Under the pieces are notes generated by a model, which was given only the letters and a program-made list of their open reading frames with translations, made no database searches and was not told the origin of the DNA. 64,000 bases of DNA, from positions 223,040 to 287,039 of the forward strand of contig JOAA01000010.1 of assembly GCA_000720375.1 (NCBI GenBank), written 5' to 3'. A program made the translations under genes and the position numbers. Positions 1 through 9,282 of this stretch are shown piece after piece. Origin of the DNA: Rhodococcus rhodnii (GTDB taxonomy: Bacteria > Actinomycetota > Actinomycetes > Mycobacteriales > Pseudonocardiaceae). Numbering within the stretch: position 1 is the first letter of the stretch; each line of letters starts with the position of its first letter.

Positions 1-693
1 CAGCGTGCCGACCATGATCACCGGGATGGCGACGTGCAGCTGGCGGACCGAGTACTCCTGCTCGGACGAGGACGTGACCTGCTCGAACCCGAGAAAACCG
101 AAGAACATCAGACCAGCGGCGGCGAGCAGCCCGCTCGGATCGTCCGTGCCGTTGATACCGCCTTCGACGTCCGCGGGCAGCGGTAACGCCTCTGGCGGCG
201 CGATCGCGAACGCCACAGCCACGAACAACGCGAGCCCAACGAGTGTGATCACGAGCACGGCCGCAGTCACGCCGCGAGAAGGCCGGACGCCGAACGCGTC
301 CGCCGCCGCAGCGATCAGGCTCACCACGATCGCGGCGGTCACCGGGTACTGCGGCACCACGTACACACCGAACGTGCCCGCGATCGCGGCGCCCGCGACG
401 ATCCGGCCGACCAGCGCGGTGCTGCCGGCCATCCGGCCAGGCAGAACACCCAGCTGGTGGCGGCTGTAGAGGTATCCCCCGCCGATGCCGATGAACCGGC
501 GCGACTGGTCCGATGTGGAGAACCCGCCGCACAACGCGGCCAGGAAGGCGATCACGACACCGAGCAGCAGCCAGGTCCCGGCCTCGGCCGCCGCGGGCGA
601 GATGGCGACCAGCAGGCCGGCCCCCAGCATCGCGGACAGCCCAGGCACCACTCCGGCGGTCACCTTCAGCCGGTCGGGGACGGCAGGTTGCAC
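1..693 (-). CDS. APC-family amino-acid permease, 3' end beyond the window
   Basis: The minus strand from 693 to the window edge is open for 231 codons and gives a highly hydrophobic protein. It begins (GTG start) with MQPAVPDRLKVTAGVVPGLS and continues through several membrane segments typical of the amino acid-polyamine-organocation superfamily; a segment near residue 200 reads GLMFFGFLGFEQVTSSSEQE, the unwound-helix 'FxGFE' region of this family. An in-frame TGA lies just upstream of the GTG, which limits the start, although no good ribosome site precedes it. The likely role is uptake of an amino acid through the cytoplasmic membrane; the substrate cannot be told. It is divergent from pepA, with 154 bp between them, so an exchange of amino acids and peptides is a plausible but unproven link. 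Confidence 0.75.
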   Translation of the reverse strand, partial: MQPAVPDRLKVTAGVVPGLSAMLGAGLLVAISPAAAEAGTWLLLGVVIAFLAALCGGFSTSDQSRRFIGIGGGYLYSRHQLGVLPGRMAGSTALVGRIVAGAAIAGTFGVYVVPQYPVTAAIVVSLIAAAADAFGVRPSRGVTAAVLVITLVGLALFVAVAFAIAPPEALPLPADVEGGINGTDDPSGLLAAAGLMFFGFLGFEQVTSSSEQEYSVRQLHVAIPVIMVGTL

Positions 694-847
694 CCGGACA
701 CAGTGTCAGACCGGCCCGGTGAACAGGAACAGCTCGGCACTTGGTTCACTCGTTTTCTCCATCACCTCTCGTCACCCTCACGGGTCACGCGTCGAGGCGA
801 TGTCGTTAGCATGCGTCACTATCAACCGTCCCGACGAGGAGTAGCCA

Positions 848-2326
848 GTGACCGCCCCCAAACTCGCCCTGTCCGACAACGCAGTCACCGACATCACGGC
901 AGACGTCGTGGTGATCGGGACAGTGCAGCAGGACGGCGGAGGCTTCACCCTCGCTCCGGGTGGCGAGGCCGTCGACGCCGTGTTCGACGGATCCCTCGTC
1001 GACGTGCTGACCAGCCTCGGCGCCACCGGCAAGGCCGAAGAGACGGTGAAGGTCCCGACGCTCGGCAAGCTCAAGGCGGGCGTCGTGCTCGCGGTGGGTC
1101 TCGGCAAGGCCGACCCCACGGCCGAGCAGGTCCGCCGGGCCGCCGGTGCCTCGGCCCGCGCGCTGACCGGCGTGAAGCGTGCGCACAGCTTCCTGTCCCT
1201 CGTGGACCTGCAGGCCGCGATCGAAGGCACGGTGCTGGGCGCGTACACCTTCACCGAGTACAAATCGGACTCGGGCGACGGACCGGTCGGCCGCGTGGAC
1301 TTCTCCGCGGCGAACAACAAGGACAACAAGGCCACGCTGAAGGCCGCCACCGCGATCGCCGAGGCCGTGGCGACCGCCCGCGACCTGATCAACACCCCGC
1401 CCAACGACCTCTACCCGGCGTCCTTCGCCCAGCGGGCGACTCAGCTGGGTGAGGCGAGCGGCCTGACCGTCGAGGTGCTCGACGAGAAGGCGCTGCGCAA
1501 GGGCGGTTACGGCGGCATCCTCGGCGTCGGCAGCGGCTCGTCCCGGCTGCCCCGGCTGGTTCGCCTGTCCTACAAGGGCCCCAAGGCGTCCAAGAAGGTC
1601 GCGTTGGTCGGCAAGGGCATCACGTTCGACACCGGCGGCATCTCGATCAAGCCGGCGGCGAACATGGACGAGATGACCTCCGACATGTCCGGTGCGGCGG
1701 CCGTGGTCGCGGCGGTCGTGCTGGCGGCGAAGCTGAAGTTCCCGCTCGAAGTGATCGCGACCGTGCCGATCGCCGAGAACATGCCGTCCGGCACCTCGTA
1801 CCGCCCGGGTGACGTGCTGACGATGTACGGCGGCAAGACCGTCGAGGTGCTCAACACCGACGCCGAAGGCAGGCTGATCCTGGCGGACGCGATCGTGCGC
1901 GCGGGCGAGGACGACCCGGATTACCTGATCGAGACGGCGACCCTGACCGGCGCCCAGGTTGTGGCGCTGGGCAAGCGCACCGCGGGCGTGATGGGCTCGG
2001 ACGACTTCCGTGACCGCGTGGCCGGCATCGGCCAGGCCGTGGGCGAGAACGCGTGGGCCATGCCGTTGCCGGAGGAGCTGCGGTCCGATTTGGACTCCCG
2101 GGTCGCCGACCTGGCGAACGTCACCGGCCACCGGTGGGGCGGAATGCTTGCCGCGGGCCTGTTCCTGAAGGAGTTCGTGCCGGACGGCCTGGAGTGGGCG
2201 CACATCGACGTGGCCGGCCCGGCGTACAACAGCGGCGGCGCCTTCGGCTACACGACCCGTGGCGGCACAGGCGTTCCAGTTAGGACGATCGCCGCTGTGC
2301 TGGCGGACATCGCCGAGAACGGCTGA
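848..2326 (+). CDS. pepA: Leucyl aminopeptidase (M17)
   Basis: This 492-residue protein is a cytoplasmic metal-dependent M17 aminopeptidase that removes N-terminal residues during peptide turnover. Sequence support: the first metal/catalytic block [14 protein letters not shown] at about residue 255, followed by the Met-Ser-Gly block, and the family signature NTDAEGRL at about residue 335, which carries metal-binding Asp and Glu and the catalytic Arg. Length and domain order (variable N-terminal domain, then catalytic domain) are normal. The start is a GTG with a GAGGAG ribosome site about 7 bases upstream. In Mycobacterium pepA lies near the lipoyl E2 gene and lipB/lipA, the same neighbourhood seen here. 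It converges on the LVIVD-repeat gene, with a palindromic element between the two stops. Confidence 0.95.
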   Translation: MTAPKLALSDNAVTDITADVVVIGTVQQDGGGFTLAPGGEAVDAVFDGSLVDVLTSLGATGKAEETVKVPTLGKLKAGVVLAVGLGKADPTAEQVRRAAGASARALTGVKRAHSFLSLVDLQAAIEGTVLGAYTFTEYKSDSGDGPVGRVDFSAANNKDNKATLKAATAIAEAVATARDLINTPPNDLYPASFAQRATQLGEASGLTVEVLDEKALRKGGYGGILGVGSGSSRLPRLVRLSYKGPKASKKVALVGKGITFDTGGISIKPAANMDEMTSDMSGAAAVVAAVVLAAKLKFPLEVIATVPIAENMPSGTSYRPGDVLTMYGGKTVEVLNTDAEGRLILADAIVRAGEDDPDYLIETATLTGAQVVALGKRTAGVMGSDDFRDRVAGIGQAVGENAWAMPLPEELRSDLDSRVADLANVTGHRWGGMLAAGLFLKEFVPDGLEWAHIDVAGPAYNSGGAFGYTTRGGTGVPVRTIAAVLADIAENG

Positions 2327-2341
2327 AGTACCAGCGTGGGA

Positions 2342-2387
2342 CTCGTGAGTGTTTTGGCCGGTTAGAACCGGCCAAAACACTCACGAG
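2342..2387. repeat. 46-bp palindromic repeat, copy 1
   Basis: A perfect inverted repeat with 22-base arms and a two-base AG centre. The arms begin CTCGTGAGTGTTTTGGCCGG. It fills the 64-bp gap between the convergent stops of pepA and the LVIVD-repeat gene, so it could act as a two-way terminator. Near-identical copies lie at 3963-4008 and 63764-63809. Confidence 0.9.
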
Positions 2388-2390
2388 GTT

Positions 2391-3902
2391 TTAGCAGCAG
2401 GAACTGGGGTCGCAGGAGCCGCCGCGGCTGGCGATCATCGGACAGGCGTAGCCGTAATCCGGGTGCGGGACGAGCGGCAGGCGTTTCTTGTCGCCCGGCC
2501 CGACCTTGACCTTCACCGGACCGCCCGTGACCAGCTGGACGTTGGTCCCGCTTTCCTGTGCGTCATAAGCACCCTTGGTCAGCGACACGATCTCGACGCC
2601 GCGCACGATGTCGGCGACGAAGACGTTGCCCTTGTGCCAGTACGGCGCCCATGAGGTCGCCGCGTCCGGCCGCCAGTACCCGATCTGGATCGGCTTGGCG
2701 GGGTTGGAGACGTCGATGAACCGGGTTCCCTGCTCGTACCAGGAATAGGCGACGACCCGGTTCTGCACGTCGAAGTAGTGCGCGGAACACGTGACGTCAC
2801 CAGGCAAAGTGCCTTCCTTGTCGTCCGGGCTCCACACGCCGACGGTCTTCATCTCCTTCGGTGTGCTGCCCCAGCCTTCACCGTTCTCCGTGCCCTTCAA
2901 CGAAGAAATCACGAACCGGCCCTGGTCCTTGCACGTCGACGACCCGAACGCTTCCTCGGTGTGCAACAACAAGCTGCCAGCCGGGTTCTCGCGAGTCGGG
3001 CGCGGACCATCGAACAGTGTGCGGCCGACCGGGCGGAACGAGTTGTGCGTGAACCGGGTCGGCATGTCGATCTGCGGCACGTTGCCGCCCGCGTACGGAA
3101 CTGGGTCCGCGGCGGTCGCCTTACGGAACTTGCCCGTCAACGGATCGCGGTGCCAGCCGTCAGTCCAGTAGCCGCGCGTGCCGTCATCGCCTGCGACCCA
3201 AGCGATTCCCATCGCGTCGACCTGAACGTCATGCGTGATCTTGCCCGCGCCGCGGACGTCCACCGAGACCGGCAATTCCTTGGGGTTGCGGGGATCGCGG
3301 ATGTCCGTGACGTAGATCCGGCCGGTGTTCTCCGTCGACCGGTCACGCCCCGCGGTCCACAGGTACTGGCAGTCGTTGATGCACGTCGAGGTGTGGCCGG
3401 TGTTCTGCCGGTGGAACGCCAGGATCTTCAGATCCGCCGGGTTCACCGCGGACACGATGTAGTTGCCCGTCGGCCGGTCGCCGGGCAGCGTGCGGCCGAA
3501 CGAGTTCACCTCGCGGGCCAGGAACGCGAGCTTGCGTTTCGGGTCGACGTTGATGTCCTCGTTCTCCCAGAAGCGTTGCGTCGGGTCGTCGCCCGGCAAC
3601 GCCATCTCCTGCTTGGTCAGGTGGTCGAGGAGCTTCGGGTGGTCGACGTCGGTCACGTCGAACGTCTGCAAGCCGGACTCGCTGCTGACGAACGCGACGT
3701 CCTGGCGGCCGTACTGGGCGAACGCGATCGAGATCGCGCGCTCGGTACCGGGAAGCGTGGTGCGCAGCCGCACGTTCTTGGCCGCCGGCGCGAGGCGGAC
3801 CTCCTCGGCCCCCTGCTGCGGGGTTTCCGCGGGCGCCGCCGACGCGTCCTGCACAGTCAGAGCCGTCAACAGGCCCGCGGTCAACGCTGTGAGAACTTTC
3901 AT
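2391..3902 (-). CDS. Secreted LVIVD-repeat beta-propeller protein
   Basis: A 503-residue exported protein of unknown biochemical role. The chosen ATG (3902) gives a clean signal peptide, MKVLTALTAGLLTALTVQDA, ending in an Ala-Ser-Ala-Ala cleavage region; a longer reading frame upstream adds residues that would spoil it. The mature part contains repeats of the LVIVD type, each with a hydrophobic strand followed by 'Asp-Val-Ser/Thr-Asn/Asp-Pro', for example GLQTFDVTDVDHPKLLD and FIDVSNPAKPIQIGYW, which build a beta-propeller. The C-terminus is cysteine-rich (GGSCDPSSCC). Family members are surface or extracellular proteins, and ligands are mostly unknown. It stands alone between two copies of the 46-bp palindrome, so it is probably transcribed on its own. 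Confidence 0.8.
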   Translation of the reverse strand: MKVLTALTAGLLTALTVQDASAAPAETPQQGAEEVRLAPAAKNVRLRTTLPGTERAISIAFAQYGRQDVAFVSSESGLQTFDVTDVDHPKLLDHLTKQEMALPGDDPTQRFWENEDINVDPKRKLAFLAREVNSFGRTLPGDRPTGNYIVSAVNPADLKILAFHRQNTGHTSTCINDCQYLWTAGRDRSTENTGRIYVTDIRDPRNPKELPVSVDVRGAGKITHDVQVDAMGIAWVAGDDGTRGYWTDGWHRDPLTGKFRKATAADPVPYAGGNVPQIDMPTRFTHNSFRPVGRTLFDGPRPTRENPAGSLLLHTEEAFGSSTCKDQGRFVISSLKGTENGEGWGSTPKEMKTVGVWSPDDKEGTLPGDVTCSAHYFDVQNRVVAYSWYEQGTRFIDVSNPAKPIQIGYWRPDAATSWAPYWHKGNVFVADIVRGVEIVSLTKGAYDAQESGTNVQLVTGGPVKVKVGPGDKKRLPLVPHPDYGYACPMIASRGGSCDPSSCC

Positions 3903-3962
3903 GCACCGAGCGTGGCAAAGGCCGTACAAGACCAGCTAGGCCCGAACGTCGGGACAAAAAAA

Positions 3963-4008
3963 CTCGTGAGTGTTTTCGCCGGTTAGAACCGGCGAAAACA
4001 CTCACGAG
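3963..4008. repeat. 46-bp palindromic repeat, copy 2
   Basis: Same element as at 2342-2387, with one substitution in each arm (TTTTCGCC instead of TTTTGGCC) that keeps the pairing perfect, i.e. a compensatory change. It starts six bases after the sucB stop codon and lies upstream of the LVIVD-repeat gene, so it is well placed to end sucB transcription. Confidence 0.9.
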
Positions 4009-4014
4009 GGGGTA

Positions 4015-5754
4015 TCAGAGGCCGAGCTCGGCCTCGAAGTTGCCTTCCTGCAGGCGGCGCTTGATGGTCGTCAGGAAACGACCGGCGTCCGCACCGTCGA
4101 CCAGGCGGTGGTCGTAGGTCAGCGACAGGTAGACCATCGAACGGATGGCGATCGAGTCGGCGCCGTTCTCGTCGGTGATCACCACCGGGCGCTTGACGAC
4201 CGCGCCGACACCCAGGATGCCCACCTGCGGCTGCAGGATGATCGGGGTGTCCGACAGCGCGCCCGCGGTGCCCAGGTTGGTCAGCGAGAACGTGCCGCCT
4301 GCCAGCTCCTCGGGCTTGATCTTGTTCGACCGGGCCCGCGCGGCCAGGTCGGAGATCTTGTGCGCGAGGCCGGTCAGGTTGAGGTCACCCGCGTTGTGGA
4401 TGACCGCGTTGAGCAGGCCCTTCTCGGTGTCGATCGCGATGCCGAGGTGCTCGGCACCGTGGTAGGTGACCTCCTTGGCCTCCTCGTTGATCGACGCGTT
4501 GAGCTTCGGGTGCTGCTTGAGCGCCTCGACCGTGGCCTTGGCGAAGAACGGCAGGAACGTCAGCTTGACGCCCTCGCGGGCCAGGAACGAGTCCTTGGCC
4601 TGGCCGCGCAGCCGGGCGATCTTGGTGACGTCCACCTCGAACAGCTGCGTGAGCTGCGCCGAGACCGCCAGCGACTCACGGGTGCGCTGCGCGACGATCT
4701 GCCGCAGCCGCGACAGCTTCTCGGTCTTGCCGCGCAGAGCCGACGCCTCGGCCGGTGCGGCCGGGGCCGCGGGTGCGGAGGGAGCCGCCGCCGGGGCAGG
4801 CGCGGGCTTCTTCGCGGCCTCGACCGCGGCGAGCACGTCCTGCTTGCGGATCCGGCCACCGACACCGGTACCGGTCACTGTGGACAGGTCGATGCCGTTC
4901 TCCGAGGCCAGCTTGCGCACCAACGGCGTCACGTACGGAGCGTCGTTGCTGCCGTTGACCGCAGCGGGCTGCGGGGCGGGCTCGGGAGCGGGCTTGGGCG
5001 CCGGGGCAGGCTCGGGCTTGGGCGCCGGGGCCTGGGCGGCGGGCTCAGGCTTCGGTTCCGGCTTGGGCTCGGGCTTCGGCTCGGGCTTGGGTTCCGGCTT
5101 CGGCTCCGGTGCCTTTTGGGCAGGAGCGGCGTCGGCCGACCCGACGATCGCCAGCTGGGCACCGACCTCGACGGTCTCGTCCTCGGCCGCGGTGATCTCC
5201 AGCAGCGTGCCGGCCACCGGGGACGGGATCTCGGTGTCCACCTTGTCGGTGGAGACCTCCAGCAGCGGCTCGTCGACCGCGACCGAGTCGCCGACCTGCT
5301 TGAGCCAGCGGGTCACGGTGCCCTCGGTGACGCTCTCCCCGAGCTCCGGCATGGTCACCGGCGTCCCCGACGCCGAACCACCGCCGGACGACGCGGACGC
5401 CTGCGCGGCAGGCTCCGGCTCAGGCTGTGCCTCTTGCTCCTGCTGGGGCTCCGGCTGCGGGTCCGGTGCTTGCTGCTGCGGTGCGGGCGCGGAGTCACCG
5501 CTGTCGCTCGCACCGCTGCCGTCGCCGATCACCGCGAGTTCCGCGCCGATCTCGACGGTCTCGTCCTCCTGGGCGACGATGCGCTCGAGCACACCGGCGG
5601 CAGGCGACGGGATCTCGGTGTCGACCTTGTCGGTGGAGACTTCCAGCAAGGGCTCGTCGACCTCGACGGTGTCGCCCACCTGCTTCAGCCACCGGGTGAC
5701 CGTGCCTTCGGTGACACTCTCACCGAGGGCCGGCATCTGGACGGAGAAGGCCAT
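4015..5754 (-). CDS. sucB: Dihydrolipoamide acyltransferase E2 with two lipoyl domains
   Basis: 579-residue E2 core of the pyruvate (and, in actinobacteria, 2-oxoglutarate) dehydrogenase complex; it passes acyl groups from lipoyl-lysine to CoA. Two lipoyl domains are visible, each with the STDKVDTE lipoylation site (lysine 43 and one near 170). They are joined by Ala/Pro-rich linkers, the second containing an unusually regular run of Pro-Lys-Pro-Glu units. Next come a peripheral subunit-binding domain ([16 protein letters not shown], about residue 285) and the acyltransferase domain, with the catalytic [12 protein letters not shown] near residue 548. The ATG at 5754 has an AGGAG ribosome site. 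It lies 52 bp downstream of lpdA in one operon. It matches the mycobacterial DlaT arrangement, which serves PDH with AceE; aceE is also in this window (46788-49562). Confidence 0.93.
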   Translation of the reverse strand: MAFSVQMPALGESVTEGTVTRWLKQVGDTVEVDEPLLEVSTDKVDTEIPSPAAGVLERIVAQEDETVEIGAELAVIGDGSGASDSGDSAPAPQQQAPDPQPEPQQEQEAQPEPEPAAQASASSGGGSASGTPVTMPELGESVTEGTVTRWLKQVGDSVAVDEPLLEVSTDKVDTEIPSPVAGTLLEITAAEDETVEVGAQLAIVGSADAAPAQKAPEPKPEPKPEPKPEPKPEPKPEPAAQAPAPKPEPAPAPKPAPEPAPQPAAVNGSNDAPYVTPLVRKLASENGIDLSTVTGTGVGGRIRKQDVLAAVEAAKKPAPAPAAAPSAPAAPAAPAEASALRGKTEKLSRLRQIVAQRTRESLAVSAQLTQLFEVDVTKIARLRGQAKDSFLAREGVKLTFLPFFAKATVEALKQHPKLNASINEEAKEVTYHGAEHLGIAIDTEKGLLNAVIHNAGDLNLTGLAHKISDLAARARSNKIKPEELAGGTFSLTNLGTAGALSDTPIILQPQVGILGVGAVVKRPVVITDENGADSIAIRSMVYLSLTYDHRLVDGADAGRFLTTIKRRLQEGNFEAELGL

Positions 5755-5806
5755 GGTTTCGCTTACTCCTCGTGCGTTTGAGCTTGGCTGACCTCGAGCC
5801 CGTGCG

Positions 5807-7177
5807 TCAGCCGTGCACGTGCAGGGGCTTGCCGGCAAGGGCGAGGAAGGCCTCGCCAATGGCTTCGGTCTGCGTTGGGTGTGCGTGGACCAGCGGGGCG
5901 ACGTCTTCGGGGTACGCCTCCCAGCCGTAGATCAGCTGCGCCTCGCCGATGAGCTCCCCGACTCGCTCACCGACCAGGGTCATGCCGACCACGGGGCCGT
6001 CAGGTGCCTTGATCACCTTCACGCCCCCGGACGTCTTCAGGATCTTGCTCTTGCCGTTTCCGGCCAAGTCGTAGACCAGCGTCTGCACGTCGCCGTACTT
6101 CTCCCTGGCGGCGGCCTCGGTCAGGCCGACCGACGCCACCTCGGGCTTGCAGTACGTCACACGCGGGATGCCGGCTTCGTCGATCACCTTGGGGTTCTGC
6201 CCGGCGATCTGCTCGGCGACGAAGATGCCCTGCTGGAAGCCGCGGTGCGCGAGCTGCAGGCCAGGGACGATGTCGCCGACGGCGTAGACGTTCGGCAAGT
6301 TGGTGCGCAGCCGCTCGTCGGTGAGCACGAAACCGCGGTCCATCTTGACCCCGGCCTCCTCGTAGCCCATCGCGGCGGTGTTCGGGCCACGGCCGACGGC
6401 CACCAGCAGCAGGTCGGCCTCGAACTGCTCGCCGGACTCCAGCGACACGGTGACCGCGTCGCCGGTCTGGGTCGCGCCGGTGAACCGCACGCCGGTCTTG
6501 AACTTGATGCCGCGCTTGCGGAAGGCGCGCTCAAGCTGCTTGGACGCGTACTCGTCCTCCAGCGGGACCAGCCGGGGCAGGGCCTCGACGATGGTCACGT
6601 CCGCGCCGAACGAGCGCCACACGCTGGCGAACTCCACACCGATCACGCCGCCACCGAGGACGACCACCCGCTCGGGCACGTAGTCCAGGTTCAGCGCCTG
6701 GTCGGACGTGAGGATCCGGCCGCCGAGGTCGAGGCCGGGCAGCGTCTTGGCGTACGAGCCGCTGGCCAGGACCACGTTCTTGCCGGTGTAGCGGGTGCCG
6801 TTGACGTCAACGGAGTTCGGCGCGACGAACGTGCCGGTGCCCTCGACCATCTGGACCTTGTTCAGCTTCGCCAGGCCCTGCAGGCCCTTGTAGAGCTGGG
6901 CGATCACGCCGTCCTTGTACGAGTTCACGCCATTGATATCGATGCCTTCGAGCGAGCTCTTGACCCCGAACTGGTCACCTTCACGCACGTTGTCGGCGAT
7001 CTCGGCGGCGTGCAGCAGCGCCTTCGTGGGGATGCACCCACGGTGCAGGCACGTCCCGCCGAGCTTGTCCTTCTCCACCACGATCACGGAAAGGCCGAGC
7101 TCAGCGGCGCGAAACGCGCAGGCATAACCGCCCGACCCGCCACCCAAGATCACCAGGTCAGCGGAGGTGTCACTCAC
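5807..7177 (-). CDS. lpdA: Dihydrolipoamide dehydrogenase E3
   Basis: 456-residue FAD-dependent E3 that reoxidises dihydrolipoyl groups with NAD+. The N-terminal FAD fold is [14 protein letters not shown]; the redox-active disulfide lies in [13 protein letters not shown] (cysteines 43 and 48); the NAD-binding fold is [17 protein letters not shown]; and the catalytic His-Glu pair is in the C-terminal HAHPTQTE. A longer upstream frame exists, but the GTG at 7177 has an AGGAGA site about 5 bases upstream and starts exactly at the conserved N-terminus. It is the first gene of the lpdA-sucB operon, so E3 and E2 are co-made. Confidence 0.95.
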   Translation of the reverse strand: MSDTSADLVILGGGSGGYACAFRAAELGLSVIVVEKDKLGGTCLHRGCIPTKALLHAAEIADNVREGDQFGVKSSLEGIDINGVNSYKDGVIAQLYKGLQGLAKLNKVQMVEGTGTFVAPNSVDVNGTRYTGKNVVLASGSYAKTLPGLDLGGRILTSDQALNLDYVPERVVVLGGGVIGVEFASVWRSFGADVTIVEALPRLVPLEDEYASKQLERAFRKRGIKFKTGVRFTGATQTGDAVTVSLESGEQFEADLLLVAVGRGPNTAAMGYEEAGVKMDRGFVLTDERLRTNLPNVYAVGDIVPGLQLAHRGFQQGIFVAEQIAGQNPKVIDEAGIPRVTYCKPEVASVGLTEAAAREKYGDVQTLVYDLAGNGKSKILKTSGGVKVIKAPDGPVVGMTLVGERVGELIGEAQLIYGWEAYPEDVAPLVHAHPTQTEAIGEAFLALAGKPLHVHG

Positions 7178-7364
7178 AAGGTCTCCTCGACAGCTTCGTC
7201 TTTTTCGGACCAGCCGGGTAAGGCCCCTGGTCCGACCACACGCCATCTTGTCACTTCATACGGCAGGCTTGCGAACTGGCCAGGTGTGTTCAGCCGACAC
7301 ACAGGTATGTCTCAGCTCGTCACGGCAGAATGTCCGGTATAGGGCAGCAAGGGAGGTCGTCCAG

Positions 7365-7700
7365 GTGGGGATATTCGACAAACTGCGCCGCAAGCCCAGG
7401 CCGGGCGTGACGCGCACCGCCACCTCGAAGGACACTGATCACCTGGCGGAATGGGCACGGTCGAGGCGAGGTGTGGAGGCCTATCTCGAGCCGCGCACCA
7501 ATGTGACACACACGACTGTGGTGCTCGTCGCCTTCGACGGCGAGTGGACCCGCAGGCGGATCGAGAACGACGAGGCGGCTTACCACCTCGGCAAGAAACT
7601 CGGCATCCCGGTCTACGACACGAACAAGGTCGGCTATCCACAGCGGATGCGTGAGTACACCCGCCGTAAGGCTGAGGAGGACAAGCGGCGCAACGCTTGA
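7365..7700 (+). CDS. Small conserved actinobacterial protein, function unknown
   Basis: 111-residue soluble protein beginning MGIFDKLRRKPRPGVTRTAT, with a GTG start and a GGGAGG ribosome site 8 bases upstream; longer readings lack one. It is basic at both ends. The centre contains a beta-strand-rich stretch (TTVVLVAFDGEWTRRR) and a C-terminal helix rich in Arg/Lys/Glu. I do not recognise a catalytic motif. Similar proteins are sometimes called 'oxidoreductase' in actinobacterial annotations without evidence. It is divergent from lpdA and convergent with lipB, so it is a single-gene unit ending at a long hairpin. Confidence 0.7.
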   Translation: MGIFDKLRRKPRPGVTRTATSKDTDHLAEWARSRRGVEAYLEPRTNVTHTTVVLVAFDGEWTRRRIENDEAAYHLGKKLGIPVYDTNKVGYPQRMREYTRRKAEEDKRRNA

Positions 7701-7705
7701 CCGGG

Positions 7706-7763
7706 GGTTGTGGACGAGCAATTTCGCGAAGGGATCCGTTCGCGAATCCAGCTGTCCACAACC
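7706..7763 (+). terminator. Nested inverted repeat after the 111-residue gene
   Basis: Outer arms GGTTGTGGAC / GTCCACAACC enclose inner arms TTCGCGAA / TTCGCGAA, giving a long interrupted stem six bases after the stop at 7700. It has no T-run, as is usual in high-GC actinobacteria. It could equally be a protein-binding palindrome. Confidence 0.55.
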
Positions 7764-7860
7764 GACCGGTAACCTCGCCACCCGCGCCTATCACCGATAG
7801 ACTGGCCTCGGGGTCGCCCCCCGGGAGCGGTGGGGGCTGTTTTCTTGGGGGTTGGTGGGT

Positions 7861-7973
7861 GGCGTGAATGCGCGCTGGCTCAGGGCCTCAGGGCGAACTC
7901 CCCCACTCAGCGACGTCAACCCGACGGCGCGAATGACCGCTGGGGTCAGGACTTCAGGGCGAATGTCACCCCA
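7861..7973. repeat. Degenerate ~65-bp-period duplication at the 3' end of lipB
   Basis: Two imperfect copies, 7861-7905 and 7926-7973, share the pattern GGCGnGAATG...CGCTGG..TCAGG.CTTCAGGGCGAA. The second copy covers the last codons and stop of lipB; the first lies just beyond the stop. It looks like a local duplication of the gene end that has since decayed. Confidence 0.5.
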
Positions 7974-8671
7974 GGCGCCTCAGTACGCGGCAGCCAATGA
8001 TCGGCAACCGGCAAAGTGCCCTCCAGAGCCTCCAGCACCAGATCCCGGGCCAAAGGCAGCACCTCAGCCACCGTGACCTCCCGGCCCAGCTCCCAGCTCA
8101 AAGACGTCACCCCAGCATCACGGATGCCGCACGGCACGATCCGGTCGAAAGCCGACAGGTCCGCGTTGCAGTTGATCTCAAAGCCGTGCATGGTCACGCC
8201 GCGTTGCACGCGGATGCCGATGGCGGCGATCTTGCGCTCGGGGCCGCGGGAGTCGGCGGGCAGCCAGACGCCGCTGCGGCCCTCGACGCGCCCCGTTCGC
8301 AGGCCGAGCCGCGCGCACACGGCGATCAGTGCCTCTTCGATCCGGCGGACGTACTGGACCACGTCGATCGGGTTGGCCAGTTGCACGATCGGGTAGCCGA
8401 CCAGTTGGCCGGGGCCGTGCCACGTGATTTTTCCGCCGCGGTCGACGTCGATCACCGGTGTGCCGTCGGTTGGGCGTTCGTCGGGTTGGGTGCGCTTGCC
8501 CGCTGTGTAGACCGAAGGGTGTTCGAGCAGCAGCAGGGTGTCGGGCCCGGTACCGGAGGCGCGGGCCTCGGCAAGCTCGCGCTGCAGATCCCACGCGGCG
8601 AGGTACTCGATGGTGCCGATCTCACGCGTGTCCACCGGTTGCGTGGCGGCACGGCAGGATGTCTCGATCAC
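7946..8671 (-). CDS. lipB: Octanoyl-[ACP]:protein octanoyltransferase
   Basis: 241-residue enzyme that moves octanoyl groups from acyl carrier protein to lipoyl-domain lysines, the first step of lipoate synthesis. The family motifs are in order: [18 protein letters not shown] (residues 78-95), the catalytic lysine in [11 protein letters not shown] (K147), [12 protein letters not shown], and the catalytic cysteine in [14 protein letters not shown] (C181). It overlaps the upstream PAP2 gene by four bases, so translation is probably coupled. Its target, the double-lipoyl E2 (4015-5754), and the next enzyme, LipA (17795-18796), are both close by. The last codons lie within a degenerate duplication. 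Confidence 0.95.
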   Translation of the reverse strand: MIETSCRAATQPVDTREIGTIEYLAAWDLQRELAEARASGTGPDTLLLLEHPSVYTAGKRTQPDERPTDGTPVIDVDRGGKITWHGPGQLVGYPIVQLANPIDVVQYVRRIEEALIAVCARLGLRTGRVEGRSGVWLPADSRGPERKIAAIGIRVQRGVTMHGFEINCNADLSAFDRIVPCGIRDAGVTSLSWELGREVTVAEVLPLARDLVLEALEGTLPVADHWLPRTEAPGVTFALKS

Positions 8672-9282
8672 CCTGAAACCTTACGCTCCCGCAGCGGGAT
8701 CAAGTGCAACGCCGCCGCGACAAGCAGGCCAATTCCCGTCACACCCAACGTGCCGCCGAGTACGTCCGTGACCCAGTGCACATCGAGCAACACGCGGCAG
8801 GCCGCGGCGATCACAACGAGCGTTGTGCCCAGAACGATTGCGCGGCGCAGCAAACGTCGTGCGAGCCAACCGCAGAGCACTATCCCGGTGAACGCGACAC
8901 TGGCGACGGACACCACGTGCCCGCTGGGATAGCTGAAGTCCACATAGGCCCGTGGCCGGTCTCGCTCGAACACTCCCTTGAACAAGGACATCAGGCGGCA
9001 CGCGGCCAGCAACACCATGGACCGCAACAGAACGTTGAGCGTGTACGCGTCCCGGCGGACCAGGACCGCGGCTATGACGAGCGCAAGGAACATCGCGATC
9101 GGCAGCACCGGCCCGAGGATGTCGGTGACCACCCAGACCACGTCACTGCCGGATGTCTGCCAGAAGCCCCACATCGCGTCGGCGACGACCAGGTCGAGCG
9201 GCCATGCCGAGTCGCGTACCCAGTACCCGAGCACGAGGAAGACCGCCAGCAGCGAAAACCCCCATGCGTAGGCACGGATCAA
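8668..9282 (-). CDS. PAP2-superfamily membrane phosphatase
   Basis: 204-residue polytopic membrane protein with the three phosphatase motifs of the PAP2 group: KGVFERDRP, the SYPSGH signature, and [12 protein letters not shown] carrying the second histidine and the aspartate. Five to six hydrophobic helices surround them. Family members remove phosphate from lipid pyrophosphates or phosphatidate at the outer face of the membrane; the substrate here is unknown. It overlaps both neighbours by four bases (TIGR01777 upstream, lipB downstream), making a tight three-gene operon. Nothing in the sequence links lipid phosphate removal with lipoylation, so the grouping may only be transcriptional. Confidence 0.88.
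   Translation of the reverse strand: MIRAYAWGFSLLAVFLVLGYWVRDSAWPLDLVVADAMWGFWQTSGSDVVWVVTDILGPVLPIAMFLALVIAAVLVRRDAYTLNVLLRSMVLLAACRLMSLFKGVFERDRPRAYVDFSYPSGHVVSVASVAFTGIVLCGWLARRLLRRAIVLGTTLVVIAAACRVLLDVHWVTDVLGGTLGVTGIGLLVAAALHLIPLRERKVSG

Noticed and set aside
806..2380. Long minus-strand open frame opposite pepA
   Set aside because: It is a composition shadow of a gene with clear M17 motifs; the protein is Arg/His/Gly-rich with no domains. Similar shadows opposite nearly every gene were dropped.
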